This document shows, piece by piece, positions 32,006 through 45,040 of a stretch of DNA of 64,000 bases. Numbering within the stretch: the first letter of the stretch is position 1; every line of letters begins with the position of its first letter. Both the position numbers and the translations under genes were made by a program. Source of the stretch: Carya illinoinensis (Eukaryota; Streptophyta; Magnoliopsida; Fagales; Juglandaceae); the NCBI RefSeq assembly GCF_018687715.1, contig NC_056765.1:14605001-14669000 (forward strand), given 5' to 3'. The notes beneath the pieces were generated by a model. It searched no databases. It saw only the letters and a program-made list of their open reading frames with translations, and was not told the origin of the DNA.

Positions 32006-34957
32006 GTGTAACAGCCAGCTAGAAATTCAATGGTATAATTTCTATAGACTTTAGGAACCTCGTTAAAACTCCATAAGTTTTCACAATTCTACTAATTGCA
32101 AAGGTTTGAGTCTGTCAACATACTCAGTGTTATCACCTACTATGGTGCCAGAAATGTGATTTTAATTGTTTGAAGTAGTTAGAAGTGTCAGAATATGTTA
32201 TGGTCTGCATCACTAAACTCAGTTGAATATTTAGGATTTTATGGGGCAATAACTTATTTTCATAATTTCGGACGAAATGCCTATTCGGAACTGTGAATTT
32301 ATTTTTAGGGGCACTTCGGGGCTGAGTCTTGGTAAACGATTTTCACTGTAAGTTAATATGAATATTTAGGATTTTTCAGTACTAAGTTTATTACGCATTT
32401 TTTTAGAGTTAATAGTAACCTCGATAAACATAGTAAGTATAGTGTTTTCAAAATCACAATGTGAAATGTCAAAATTAGGTTTGAGAAGTTTTATTTGGAC
32501 ACTTGGCAAGATCTTAGCTACACATAGTGAATAGTATTAGACACTTGGCACAAAGAGGAACCATTAGATGGATTTGTGAAGGAAATCAAGGTGTAAGATC
32601 ATGCCACATAAGCAAAACTTTGTTTTATCTGATCAACCAAATTGAGCCAGATCAAAGAGGGTTTCAACCCTAGTTAAACCCTAAATGGTTGGAATCTATT
32701 TGAAACCCCAAAAGCTTGGTTGAAACCAAAACCCTAAACGGTTTTCCCAAACCCTAAATTGGCCTTCAAACCCTTTTTGATCCAGTTTCTAGCATTGTCT
32801 TTAATCACTTGATTAAATCACTTTCACATGCTATTAACTTCTCAAATCCTTGTTATGACATCTTTATCTAACCTTTTAAACCTTGAAAATTTGATTGGGC
32901 TAAGAAAAATTGGATTTGGGCTTGATAGCATCTCAAACCCTAATCAAAGCCCCTTTAAACCCCAAATTGAAGCCCACTTGGTTGAGGACCACCAAGGCCC
33001 ACGAATTTGGCCACGTTGGCAAAGCTTCTTGAAGAAGCTTCCTCCCCCACATGGAAGACCATCCACTGCCCTTGGCTGCATCCATTAGTGGCTTGATGTG
33101 ATGGAGAAACCCACCTCTTCAACTCCTTACCTCATAGCTTTTGCAAGCAGTCCTTTCCTCTCACTATTCTCCACTTTATATCACATAGCCACCTCCAATC
33201 AAGGGTCATTGAAACCCATATCTTCCCCCTCCAGAAGTCTAGAGTCATTTAAGACACACTTCTTTCCCTTTAATCACTTCTTCACCCTATTCTTAGAGAG
33301 AAATCCAAAAGAGCTCTTTCAGGCAGATTTCTGGGCCTTTTTACGTGGAGATTTTAGACCCTTTGTAAGTATTTTCAAACGATGACCCCTTCATAAAAGT
33401 TTTTCCACTTTGAGTATAGTTTCCATAGATATATTATTTGTATCATTCCATCGTGATTTTATTGGTAAAAAGTATTTTTAACCATGGAAAGGTCATTCTG
33501 AGCGTGAAACTGGAGAGTATGTTTTGTTTTGGAATGTTTGACCAAGCTAATGGACATATCTTGATCCGAAACTTTTATAGAGTGTTTTTTAGCATGTTTT
33601 TAAGAGCTTTCATTGAATTTTTGTTGAATGACTAAAGCTTTTGATGATATATTTTCTTAGATCTAGAAACTTGAAAACTGGAAGTAGAAAAACAGTTTTT
33701 ATTTGGAGAAAATTTGAATATTTCGTGGTTTGTTCTTACTCTATAGGCTTTGATACTTTTATATGATATCCTAAGTCTCTTATTTACATGTTAGGATGTT
33801 ATTTTGAAGATATTTAGTATTAGTTTTAAAGATATGATTTTTCTATGCAAGAGGATTTCGGTTAGGCCTAAGATTTGATTTTTTGGATTAGATCCAGGTT
33901 TTATTGCTTTTTAGCCATGTGTTTTTAAGTTTGATGGTTGAATATTCTTTAGGACACATTTTTAAACCATGTGATGCTTTATTTCAAAAATCTCACCTTC
34001 TCAACACATTGATAAAGAGATTTATCAAAGCTAGTTGAAAACAAAAAGTTTCTGTTTTTCGACTAAGTGTAAAACCAAAAACTCCAAGTGTAATTTTGTG
34101 ATTTTTGTGACTTTAGTTTGATGATTTAAAGCATGATTGATCTTAGGATGATGTTATGAATATATTAGAAGTAAGATTTGATGTTTTGGAATTCTTAGAG
34201 ATGTTTTGATTTAGGGTCAAAGCTTGTGATTCAAGTGTTTGGATCATTTTACAAAAAGTTTCATGTTGATTATTAGCTTTTTCTAAATGAATGTCTTAAG
34301 TACGGTTTTAAACTTAGGATAGGAAGATCCTTGTTGCAAAAATCAAGAGAAAATTTACATGAGCAATGTAAATTTTAGAAATATTTGGAGTTAGAATGTG
34401 AAATCCTTAAGTTAGGGGTAAAATGGTCATTTTCCCATATGTAGAGAGTAAAATGGTAATTTTACTCTAAGTTGTCTCTTTTACACATTTCCAATTGTTA
34501 GTAATTAAATTTCTAACTTTTAGAATACCCTTTTACAGTTCCTCGTGTTTCGCGCTTTATTCTCATAGAACACGACGATCAAGGTAAGTTAACTTCTAAC
34601 TTACTATCAGTTTATTGTGTATGTATGATGGGTAAAGGAACTACAATCTATGTATGTATGTTATCATATATGTCATACTATGTCACATCATTACATGTTT
34701 ATCTGTTATGCATGATTTATTTTATCATGAATATTTATCTGTTACACAATCTATTCTTTCATGTCTTGTTGTATGTTATAAGTATGCCAAGTTAAGTATG
34801 CCATATATTATATGTATGTCATATCATGTAATATTCACTGTTGCAAGTATGTCATGTCAAGTATGATATCTGTTACATGTTCGGTCATGTTATGAAGTGT
34901 TTCCATCTCAAATAAGTCATGTCTTTCGAGTTACGTTTAAGTTAGTTATGTCTAACA

Positions 34958-35160
34958 TACTCGTGATGTAATCATTATAACTGTCCGAGCATCTCCACTT
35001 GTAATTCACACGAGGTACCTTTGGCGAAATCATTTTGATTGTCAGAATGCCGTTCAAGTTCAGTTATGCAGATACTCCTAACGTAATCATTCTGATTGTT
35101 AGGGTACGTGTTTTAAAATACTCGTGATGGAATCATTCTGATTGTCAGAGTATTACTAGG
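34958..35160 (+). repeat. Minisatellite in the solo LTR, left portion
   Basis: Units of about 40-50 bases centre on gtgatggaatcattctgattgt..gagta. Four units lie here, one more at 35775-35800, and the rest at 44676-45040, on the far side of the nested elements. Confidence 0.8.
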
Positions 35161-35371
35161 TAGGGCTATACAGGAACCGACCAAACCGTCCGTGAACCGA
35201 TCAGACCGACGGCCGAAGTACGGAACCAGCAAAGAACCGGTCGGCGAGCGAGACAAATTGAAGAGAAACCGACATCGGCGGTTCGGCGCCGGTTTGGCCC
35301 CCTGGGAAACCGCTGAACCGATCGATCCGGTCTGTTTATTTTTTTTTTCAAATATATGAATATAAAATGGT

Positions 35372-35399
35372 GCCGTTTCACTTAAGTAAGTGAAACGGC
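35372..35399. repeat. Perfect hairpin in the hAT MITE
   Basis: The 13-base arms gccgtttcactta and its complement are separated by two bases. Stem bases include the aaacggc motif frequent in hAT MITE interiors. Confidence 0.9.
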
Positions 35400-35446
35400 G
35401 TCGTTTAGAGCATGTATGTTTTAAAAAAAATATAATAGAACAGCAT

Positions 35447-35468
35447 CGTTTGGCTTTTAAGCCAAACG
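35447..35468. repeat. Second perfect hairpin in the hAT MITE
   Basis: The 10-base arms cgtttggctt and its complement are separated by two bases. It has the same cgttt start as the first hairpin and is directly followed by gccgtttc. Confidence 0.88.
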
Positions 35469-35805
35469 GCGCCGTTTCAAAATGATTTCATACCCCCCCA
35501 ACCCCTTTCTTCTTCCCCGCACCTATTCTTCCTCTCTGCAACTCGTTCATCACCCATGGCAGACGACGGCATCCTCAGCTCCTCCTCCTTCACATAAGAC
35601 GCCGACGGTAGACTGACCACCGCGCCGATGCTAATCGAGACCGATATGATCAGTTCTCCCTCCCCAAACACTCAGTTTCGGCCGGTTTAATAGGGACATT
35701 GAAGGGTTCGGTGGTGTCTCGGTTCGGTGCCGAAACCGACGCCGAACCCATCGGTGTACAGCCCTATTACTAGGTACTCCTAGTGTAATCATTCTGATTG
35801 CTAGG

Positions 35806-36548
35806 TGATGAGTGTGCGAAAGTGCACTCTAAATACCCTATTATTGGACTAAAATGCTAAAATGTGAATGGAAATCATAGGAATTAATGTGCATTCTATT
35901 TACGTTGGGATACTCCTAAGTAGTTTTTTTATGTCTATTTTCAAAGTTTATAAAAGAGCAAGTCAATCTCAGTCAAATTCAAAGGAGAACATTAATGGGA
36001 TTTGAGAGCAATTTGGAAGAAAAGAAAAAGAAAAAGAAATCACAAAATGAAACCACAAGAAGTCCAAGTTTGAAATTCGCCAGGAGACAGTTTGGACATA
36101 CTTTAGTCTTTTGACTGTATCATTTTACTGACATATCGGATTGATGTGATTCTTGATGCATTAGAAATCTATCTTAAAGGGATATAACTTTGTCTATAAT
36201 AAGGATTTCCAAATGTGAACTCCTGAAGGGCATACGTGGCTGCCAAGATAAGTCCTAAAATTTAGGCGATTTTTTTATGCAGAAATTAAGAGGACATTAG
36301 GGTTTCTTTCCTACCATATATAAGCATATTATTTGCACGAAATAGAGAGGGGGGAGGAGGCACAAGAGGTAGATCTGAACATAGGAGAAAATCACTTTCA
36401 TAGCCACCGTTCGCTTCAGTTTTCTCTGGAGATTTTTGTTGTCCAGTATATTTATGGGTAACTAAATTCTCAGGTAGGATTAGGGATGAACTTGCACATT
36501 ATATGATATTTCTAATTTATTTTTAATTAATGTATTTGATTCTCAACA
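35806..36548 (+). repeat. LTR of the composite element, left, plus orientation
   Basis: It starts tgatgagtg and ends caaca. It has a purine-rich stretch near 36020-36045 and an R/U5-like end (ttttctctggagatttttgttg). The reverse-oriented partner is at 44590-44670. Confidence 0.6.
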
Positions 36549-36554
36549 CGGGCG

Positions 36555-38683
36555 AAGTGTGTGTACATGCAACACGTGTACAAATAAAATAGTGCAGCGG
36601 ATAAAAAAGTCATATAACTAAGTACCAGAATTTTTATTTAAATACAAACTCGTTCAAACAACATATAATAAAATATTACAAGTCTCAAATATTGTTTCAA
36701 ACCAAATTACAAGCCATAAAAACTGATAGAGATAATTTTTAAACATCAAAGACTTCAAGTCAAAATTCTAGCGAAGCCGCCTCCTCGGGCTCAGCCTCCT
36801 CCTCTTCCTCCACATCTGCATCAAAGTCTACGGTACCAAAATGGTACCGCAGGTAAGTAATAATCCAAACGCCACAAGATAAAAATATATTAAACTCAAC
36901 AATTTGCATGAAATGATGACAAATGCATATGTCTCACAAATCCACATTTTTCCACGTACGCCAAAAATCCCATTTGGCCCCAAAGCAATTCCTTTCCAAC
37001 TCACGCCAAAAGTCACATTTGGCCCAAATCCAAATCAATTCAATATCCAATTATCCAAATGCACCATGACCTCCCCTAGGGGTCATCCACACACCCTGGC
37101 TCCCATCATCACACCACGGGTAACGACCATGTGTGTGACTTTGTAACGAGCGATGCAAAGTTCCGCGCCCCGCGCGTACGTGGCCAAGCATCATCTAACC
37201 CTCGCCAGCAAAGGGCCACAGAGTCGGTACGAGAGCGTTATCATCTCGCCCGCTCCCGTTGTCACCCAGCGACAACTCAGGGGACATCACTCAGTATATT
37301 ACGCTCCCGAGTGACCAGAGGTGCTCCACTGAGATAATTCTCATCTCGACTTGGGGTCGTGATACACACGCACCCAAAAATCCATTTACGCATGAAAACC
37401 CAGTTTTCATGATTCAACACATGTACATGTATGCCGTTATGTGAAAAAATCCAATTTTTCCTTTTTAAAACATGAACATGCATGCTCCATGAAATGCACA
37501 CCTCAAGATACAATTTAATCAACAAATCACAATATCAACAACAACCAAACAACTCCGTCCTCAAATCCATCCGACCCCCGACTCCTCGGACTCAGTCCCG
37601 AATAACCAACCAGTCAATGAATTTATTGTAAAAGTAATAATATATTTAAATATAAAATAGAGTTTGGAAAATACTTTCAGCGCTATATAATAATTTTTGA
37701 AGGATCACGACGCTGCAAACGGCGGAGAAAAAGCAACGTAACAGTGTAAAATACACTGTGGCCGTGGGTTGTAAAATACCCACTTTTGAATGAGGATAAA
37801 CCAAGACTTGGGATTGATAGGGAATGGCCTAGAGGTGTTTATGAAGCTAATGGAAGTGAGAGTTAGCCGTGGGTGGCGGTGGAAATGGTGGTGGAAGTGA
37901 AAAAGGGTAAAAACAAGGATGAGCTCGTGAGAGCTGTTCCGGCAACGGATCGGAGCTGAAAATGGGTGGTTTAGGACACCAAGAGGTAGGTGATGAAGTG
38001 GTGAAGAGATGGTGGCTGGAGGTGGAACGACGGCGGTGGAAAGAAGGAAAAACCGTGTGGCTTGGAGGAGCTCGTGGCGGCTAACGGTGGCTCGGATGAA
38101 GGTGAAACTTGGTGGGGAGGTTCATCGGTCGGAGGGGAAGAAAACTGGGTGGGTGGTGTAGGCCACAGTGGTCGGACGGCGGTGGTCTGGGCGGTAGAAG
38201 GAAAACGCCGATGGTGAGGAGAGAGAGAACGTATTGCGCGAGGGAGAAGAACGGGAAGGAAGAAGAAAAAAAGAAAAAAAGAAAGAAAAAGAAAACGAAA
38301 GAGAAAAAGAAAAAGAGAAAAAGAAAAGATGGGGAAAAGAAATGAGCTCCAATCCTCACCTCTAGAGTCCAGAAACTGATCCGACGAAAACAATTTTAAA
38401 AGTTATAAAACAAATAAAATAATTTAAACACCACATCAAGCTAAAATATAATAAATAATTATTAAATACTAACAACAAAATTTTAAATCCAAAAACAAAC
38501 TGAAAATAAATTACACAGCAATTTAAACTCAAAATGATAATTAATATTAAGAAAGCTCTACTAAATAATTTTCAAAGCTAAATAAATTCAATTAAAATAC
38601 AATAATTTAAAATAAAGGAACCAATATTTAATTAAATTAAAGTACTCCTTTAGTAAAAATACACTTAAAAACGGGGTGTCACA
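36555..38683 (-). repeat. 3' LTR of the LARD-like element, truncated
   Basis: It matches 41919-44052 throughout. It includes a GC-rich part near 37060-37330 and a long GA-rich run at 38240-38345 whose open frames are low-complexity shadows. It begins abruptly at aagtgtgtgtac. Confidence 0.85.
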
Positions 38684-38694
38684 TCCTTCCCCCC
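38684..38694 (-). promoter_or_regulatory. Polypurine tract of the LARD-like element
   Basis: On the minus strand ggggggaagga directly precedes the LTR start tgtgacacccc. The bases before it still read NFDDEIYFMGGRM in one frame, like the C-terminus of pol in related coding elements, a trace of autonomous ancestry. Confidence 0.75.
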
Positions 38695-41600
38695 ATAAAA
38701 TAAATTTCGTCGTCGAAATTTGTGAGGTCAAACATCAGTGTCAAGCAGGATATAAGATACAACTCGGGACACATTTGAGAAAACACACTATGATTAACAC
38801 CCAAACAATTAATGATATTTCTCTCTTGTCTACTCCTATAGGCAATTCCATCATACCCGCACTAATCTCCCAGTGACCATTACGTCTAGTACTCCTAAGG
38901 CTACTATATAATCCGAAATCTCCAATCCCACAAGAATCTTAATACAATAACCAGTACATTCCAATGATTATTATTTTCGTGCCAAAACTGTTTTAATCTC
39001 AATCAACTCTCATGCTAAAAGAAAACTTCCAAACCTCTATTATATTCCACAAGTTAGTAACCTATTAGTCACTTTCGAAGTAAACCATCAATAAGCATAA
39101 ATTGCACAACCAATGATTAATCTTCCATTAAAATTTTGAATCACTACTAATTCCTCAAAATCAGCACAAAATTTGAATACCTAATTATCTAAAAAAACAT
39201 CATACTTCCGTGCGCACTCTGATAACTCGCCAAAATACAAAAAAAAACTATGTCCTCATAAATTAACAGTACAAGCTAACTCAACACTTGAAAGCAAGAA
39301 AATCATTTGCCACACCTCAATAGAAAATAATATGCCTCCAAAAGCCATGAATTATTACTCACTCCTCATTTGGCTCTTGCTACCTTAATCAAAATCAATA
39401 TTTTGTAAAAATACATCCATTGATTGATGACAGAAATCAATACTAAATAACCTCAAGGCCCCAAATTGAAAACACATAACATCATCCCAAAATATACTTG
39501 TCTCTTCTAAAGATAAGGAACATATCCAAAAGGCCCAAGTCCTTCCCGGCCAACCAACGAGAGCGCCTATAACTTCTATCCGATATCCCACACTTCAAGC
39601 TCATTATCTATATTTTGAATAACAACTAATCTTGCAATAACTAAACTCACTATAAACTACCATTGAGTTCAACTAAACATAATCGAAATGCTCTTGGTAA
39701 CTCACCCACCTACTTGTACCCTCAAAAACTCTGGTATTAAAACTTCTAATTCCTGCAATCGCACATCACAAATAAACCTCGAGATAGGCCATACTGTTTA
39801 AATCTTCAATCCATAAAAAACTATTGAGCAACACTCATGGATCCTAATGCTTTATTACCTCATACATATGATTATGCTACCCACCGTTGATGCATAAGTT
39901 TCAACTTCCAAGATTTTATAAACCACCACATATGGTGACCCAACAATCTCTCTTCAAGTTAAATAATAATTTCTATAATTCTGCCAACTGAACACTCAAT
40001 CTCCAAAGGAAAGTCTCCAAATTTAAATTCCTATGTGACCTCAAGTCACAATTAATTCCTAAAGATAATCACTACAATCATTGCCAACCAACATTCTGTT
40101 GAGTAACACGCTTCGACTGAACACTCTAATCGACTCACCAATAACTCCAAGTCAAAATCTATTGAATTAAATACTATCGTACATAATCTACTTCAACACC
40201 TATCAAAGTCAATTGTTCCAAGTCCAAAAACGGGACAAAGGCCTATACTCTTCAAATCCAAATCCACTCATCACTATTACGTGTCGATCGCATGCATCCT
40301 TAGCCAAAACCAATAATCATTCAAACGTACAAGAAATCCATTACTACCATTTCCATCACCTGAACTTATATCCGCAAATCAACATGAATCATTCCTGAAT
40401 TTGTTCAACTTATATCCTTAAAATCAGCAAACAACTATTGCTTAAAGTTTTGTACTGAAAATGACCTTAAACGTATTAATAATCCGTTCCCAAAAGTCTT
40501 CGGAACATAAAGCCTCAACTTCAATCGAATTCCATATCAACAAATAACCTATAATTTCCAACACCTCGATGGATCTATTTCTTCCGAATCAATAAAAATC
40601 ATTCCCTAAAATCTGCTATTACAACCTCAAGTTAACAATAATCATTTTCTGAACTAGATCGATATCTTCAGTCATCAGAGAAATATACGAACTAGATCAT
40701 TACCTTCAATCTCCAAAGAAATACTCTCCAGAAAATTTCTATATCAATAACTCAACTCAGATCAACCTCATTTTAATGGTTACAAACTAATCACTCTCTA
40801 GAGTAGCTCATGCTAGTACACCAAGTCTGTAAAACTAATAACTCAACTCTTATTATAAATCGGTCATTTAACTCTGTAATTCTAAAACCTTAAATCACAT
40901 AAGAATCATTTTCTGAAATTTTTAAGATCAATGAACTTACACCCTATAATAGAACAATCGACTCCCAAAGCTTTCAAAATCTAGAACATTAATGGATAAT
41001 AAATCATTTTCTGAAATTCTCAAGATTGATGGCTTTAATCCAAAACATTCACCTTAAAAGCTTGTAAAATTTAAAGCCCCAATTGCCACCAAATTACTCA
41101 TCCAAATCAACGAAATTAAAAACTTGAAATTTAATTATTTCTCCCAAAGCTTGCCGAACCTAACACCTTAATTACCATAAACTTATTTTCCTAAAATCTA
41201 TAAGGCCTCAAACCTTAAATAAAATTCTCTTAAACATATCCTTAAAGTTCGTTGAACCTACACTCTTCTATTCTATAGCCTCGTTACATAAATTCTACAA
41301 AACCTTGATCTCAATCATCTTAAGCGACTTAAAGCTAATTCCTCTCCTCATTGAGATGTGAGTTCCCACCTTACAAAGATTGCCTAAACCATGACATTTC
41401 CTTCAGACCTGAACATCATAAAAGCAAACCACATCACTAAGAATTCAAGCCTACTACACTAAATGTTCATGCCTATTCCTGCCATAGCGTAACCCGTAAC
41501 CCCAATTTCAACTCCGAACAAAATAAATCAAAATAAATTAAAACAAAATAAATAAAATTATAAATAAACCAATTAAATAAAATAACATACACTGAAATAA

Positions 41601-41813
41601 ATAAAACAAATAAAACAACATACTTCCAGTTCAAATAAAATCAAATCAAACCAAACCAAACCAAATAAAATAAAATAAATTCAAATCAAATAAAATCGAA
41701 TCAAGTTAAATAAAAAATATTCAAATTAAATAAACAAAATAATTTCAACTCAAGCTGTTAAAACTTTCTGGTGCTCCACCTATGGGACATATGGTTTTAC
41801 CTAGAGCCGAACT
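38695..41813 (-). other. Internal non-coding region of the LARD-like element
   Basis: It is AT-rich and without open frames. It is partly built of loosely repeated phrases such as aatcattttctgaaat and caaagctt.ccgaac that return every 80-110 bases, clearest at 40600-41250. No gag or pol blocks are visible on either strand, apart from the last codons next to the purine tract. Confidence 0.6.
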
Positions 41814-41825
41814 GCTCTGATACCA
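41814..41825 (-). promoter_or_regulatory. Primer binding site of the LARD-like element
   Basis: On the minus strand tggtatcagagc follows the LTR end by four bases. It is an exact match to the plant initiator tRNA-Met type site. Confidence 0.92.
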
Positions 41826-41829
41826 CCTA

Positions 41830-44052
41830 TGACGCCCCCAACTCACACGTACGGACATGTGGAAATCGAGGCATCAGGATGATGACAACACAAGTCACAC
41901 ATCCCATCGACGAGTGCCAAGTGTGTGTACATGCAACACGTGTACAAATAAAATAGCGGAGTGAATAATAAAGTCTTATAACTAAGTACCAGAATTTTTG
42001 TTTAAATACAAACTCGTTCAAAGCACATATAATAAAATATTACAAGTCTCAAATATTGTTTCAAACCAAATTACAAGCTTTAAAAACCGATAGAGATAAT
42101 TTTTAAACATCAAAGACTTCAAGTCAAAACTCTAGCGGAGCCGCCTCCTCGGGCTCAGCCTCCTCCTCTTCCTCCACATCTGCATCAAAGTCTACGGTAC
42201 CAAAATGGTGCCGCAGGTAAGTAATAATCCAAACGCCACAAGATAAAAATATATTAAACTCAACAATATGCATGAAATGATGACAAATGCATATGTCTCA
42301 CAAATCCACATTTTTCCATGCACGCCAAAAATCCCATTTGGCCCCAAAACAATTCCTTTCCAACTCATGCCAAAAGTCGCATTTGGCCCAAATTCAAATC
42401 AATTCAATATCCAATTATCCGAATGCATCATGACCTCCCCTAGGGGTCATCTGCACACCCTGGCTCCCATCGTCACACCACGGGTAACGACCATGCGTGT
42501 GACTTTGTAATGAGCGATGCCCAGTTCTGCGCCCTGCGCGTATGTAGCCAAGTATCCTCTAGCCCTCGCTAGCAAAGGGCCATGGAGTCGATACGAGAGC
42601 GTTACCATCCCGCCCGCTCCCGTTGTCGCCCAGCGACAACCTAGGGGATATCACTCAGTATATTACGCTCCCGAGTGACCAGAGGAGCTCCACCGAGATA
42701 ATGCCCCATCTCGGCTTGGGGTCGTGATACACACACACCCAAAAATCCATTTACGCATGAAAACCCAGTTTTCATGATTCAACACATGTACATGTATGCC
42801 GTTATGCGAAAAAATCCAATTTTTCCTTTTTAAAACATGAACATGCATGCTCCATGAAATGCACACCTGAAGATACAATTTAATCAAGAAATCACAATAT
42901 CAATAACAACCAAACAACTCCGTCCTCAAATCCATTCGACTCCCAACTCCTCGGACTTAGTTCCGAATAACCAACCAGTCAATAAATTTATTGTAAAAGC
43001 AATAATATATTTAAATCTAAAATAGAGTTTGGAAAATACTTACAGTGCTATATAATAATTTTTGAAGGATCACGACGCTGCAAACGGCGGAGAAAAAGCA
43101 ACGTAACAGTGTAAAATACACTGTGACCGTGGGTTGTAAAATACCCACTTTCGAATGAGGATAAACCAAGACTTGGGATTGATAGGGAATGGCCTAGAGG
43201 TATTTATGAAGCTAATGGAAGTGAGAGTTGGTCGTGGGTGGCGGTGGAAATGGCGGTGGAAGTGAAAAACGGCAAAACCAAGGATGAGCTCGTGGGAGCT
43301 GCTTCGGCAACAGATCGGAGCTGGAAATGGGTGGTTTAGGATGGCAAGAGGTAGGTGATGAAGTGGTGAAGAGATGGTGGCCGGAGGTGGAACGACGGCG
43401 GCGGAAAGAGGGAAGAACCGTGTGGCTTGGAGGAGCTCGTGGCGGCTAATGGTGGCTCGGATGGAGGTGAAACTTGGTAGGGAGGTTCACCAGTTGGAGG
43501 GGAAGAAAACTGGGTGGGTGGTGTAGGCCACGGTGGCTGGACAGCGGCGGTCTGGGTGGTAGAAGGAAAACGCCAATGGTGAGGAGAGAGAGAACATATC
43601 GCGCGAGGGAGAAGAACGGGAAGGAAGAAGAAAAAAGAAGAAAAAAAAAGAAAGAAAAGAAAAGGAAAGAGAAAAAGAAAAAGAAAAAAAGAAAAGATGG
43701 GGAAAAGAAATGAGGTCCAATCCTCACCTCTGGAGTCCAGAAACTGATTCGACGAAAATAATTTTAAAAGCTATAAAATGAATAAAATAATTTAAACACC
43801 ACATCAAGCTAAAATATAATAAATAATTAGTAAATACTAACAACAAAATTTTAAATCAAAAAACAAACTAAAAATAAATTACACAGCAATTTAAACTCAA
43901 AATGATAATTAATATTAAGAAAGCTCTACTAAATAATTTTCATAGCTAAATAAATTCAATTAAAATACAATAATTTAAAATAAAGGAACCAATATTTTAA
44001 TTAAATTAAAGTACTCCTTTGGTAAAAATATACTTAAAAACGGGGTGTCACA
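41830..44052 (-). repeat. 5' LTR of the LARD-like element, complete
   Basis: On the minus strand it starts tgtgacaccccg and ends gggggcgtca. It is 2223 bases long and serves as the reference copy of family X here. Confidence 0.88.
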
Positions 44053-44670
44053 CTCATCACACCCCCAACTTACTCATTGCTAGTCGTTAGCAATTATCAT
44101 GTCGAAACAACGAAAGAGACCAAAGAAAATCACACATAAAGGCCATCAAGTCACACTTTCCAGATTCACATATCAAAACAATCTAAGAAATCCAATTACC
44201 CATCAAGATAGTGTTTCGTGTAAGGGTTCTCTCTATGGAGTTGACAATGGATGTATACACACTCTCATGGAAAATTAGGCAATTATGTACAAGCAATAAG
44301 CAAACATTGATCTTATGATAGGAACACTAACAAATAAGACTTCCACCAGTCTTTCCAACAGCTTACTTAGGATCAGAACGGTCAACAAAAAGGGTTATAA
44401 TGTGGCTTGGTCTCGGGGCTATATGAAAAAAAAGGATGAAATGGATTCAAAAACTTCCAAGTATATACAAAGTGAATTTTATTATATATCTCAATAGACC
44501 ACACTTCTCACTTGATGTACTCTCCAACTTTTCAGATCATCAAATAATAGTGCTTTTCCTTCTTCTTCCTGTTCTTTTTTTTTTCTTTTTCTTCCTATGA
44601 TTTCTATTCACATTTTAGCATTTAGTCCAATAAAAGGGTATTTAGAGTGCACTTTCGCACACTCATCACT
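44053..44670 (-). other. 3' internal end and LTR start of the composite element
   Basis: Read on the minus strand: an LTR start of about 85 bases, then about 500 bases of 3' non-coding DNA (including gaccaagccacattataacc), then the purine tract aagttgggggtg and tgatgag. The 60-residue open frame here (44315-44497) has no family look. Confidence 0.55.
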
Positions 44671-44675
44671 AGGGT

Positions 44676-45040
44676 ACGTGTTTTAAAATACTCGTGATGA
44701 AATCATTCTGATTGTCAGAGTATTACTAGGTACTCCTGGTGTAATCATTCTGATTGCTAGGGTAGGTGTTTTAAAATACTCGTGATAGAATAATTCTGAT
44801 TGCTAGGGTAGGTGTTTTAAAATACTCGTGATAGAATCATTCTGATTGTCAGAGTATTACTAGGTACTCCTGGTGTAATCATTCTAATTGCTAGGGTACG
44901 TCTTTTAAAATACTCATGGAATCATTCTGATTGTCTGAGTATCTCTGATGGAATATGTTGGGTGGAATCATTCTGATTGTTCACTATTCCTGATGAAACG
45001 ACTGGCGGAATAATTTTGATTGTCAGAATTCAGTTCACGT
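44676..45040 (+). repeat. Minisatellite in the solo LTR, right portion
   Basis: About eight units carry tcattctgattgt or tcattctgattgc, joined by ctagggtaggtgttttaaaatactcgtgat-like or attactaggtactcctggtgta-like links, in a partly alternating order. Confidence 0.82.

Larger units (their letters stand above)
35153..35774. mobile_element. hAT-type MITE (35161-35766) with 8-bp target duplication
   Basis: TTACTAGG stands at 35153-35160 and 35767-35774. The 606-base element between has inverted ends (tagggctataca at the left, tgtacagcccta at the right). The 8-bp duplication and TAGGG-type ends are hAT traits. No transposase is present, so it is non-autonomous. It is rich in ggttcgg and aaccga motifs and includes two perfect hairpins in the middle. 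Confidence 0.92.
36555..44052 (-). mobile_element. Non-coding LTR retrotransposon of family X (LARD-like)
   Basis: Two family X LTRs (36555-38683, 41830-44052) enclose a 3.1-kb internal region without coding capacity. The element lies on the minus strand: its primer site is at 41814-41825 and its purine tract at 38684-38694. The 3' LTR (left) lacks its last 90 or so bases, so its target duplication is lost. The two LTRs differ mainly by transitions; in one stretch of about 100 bases (36940-37040 against 42300-42400) I count six. It needs proteins from another element to move. Confidence 0.86.
35806..44670. mobile_element. Composite LTR structure with two LTR starts facing outward
   Basis: The left edge reads tgatgagtgtgcgaaagtgc on the plus strand and the right edge is its reverse complement. 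About 85 bases match as an inverted repeat. CTAGG flanks both sides (35801-35805, 44671-44675), though the same word occurs naturally in the surrounding minisatellite. The left part (35806-36548) looks like a complete 743-base LTR ending ctcaaca. The right part (44053-44670), read on the minus strand, goes from an LTR start directly to the 3' non-coding end of an internal region, a purine tract (aagttgggggtg) and a second LTR start tgatgag, which is cut by the family X element. Confidence 0.65.

Noticed and set aside
32828..33385. Two frames of 86 and 95 codons in the large solo LTR
   Set aside because: They lie within an LTR bounded by a perfect duplication and show no protein family pattern.
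34640..34900. Repeated atgtatgt and tgtcat phrases that suggested a microsatellite or coding frame (34654-34866)
   Set aside because: The phrases are irregular, part of the solo LTR, and the frame has no family look.
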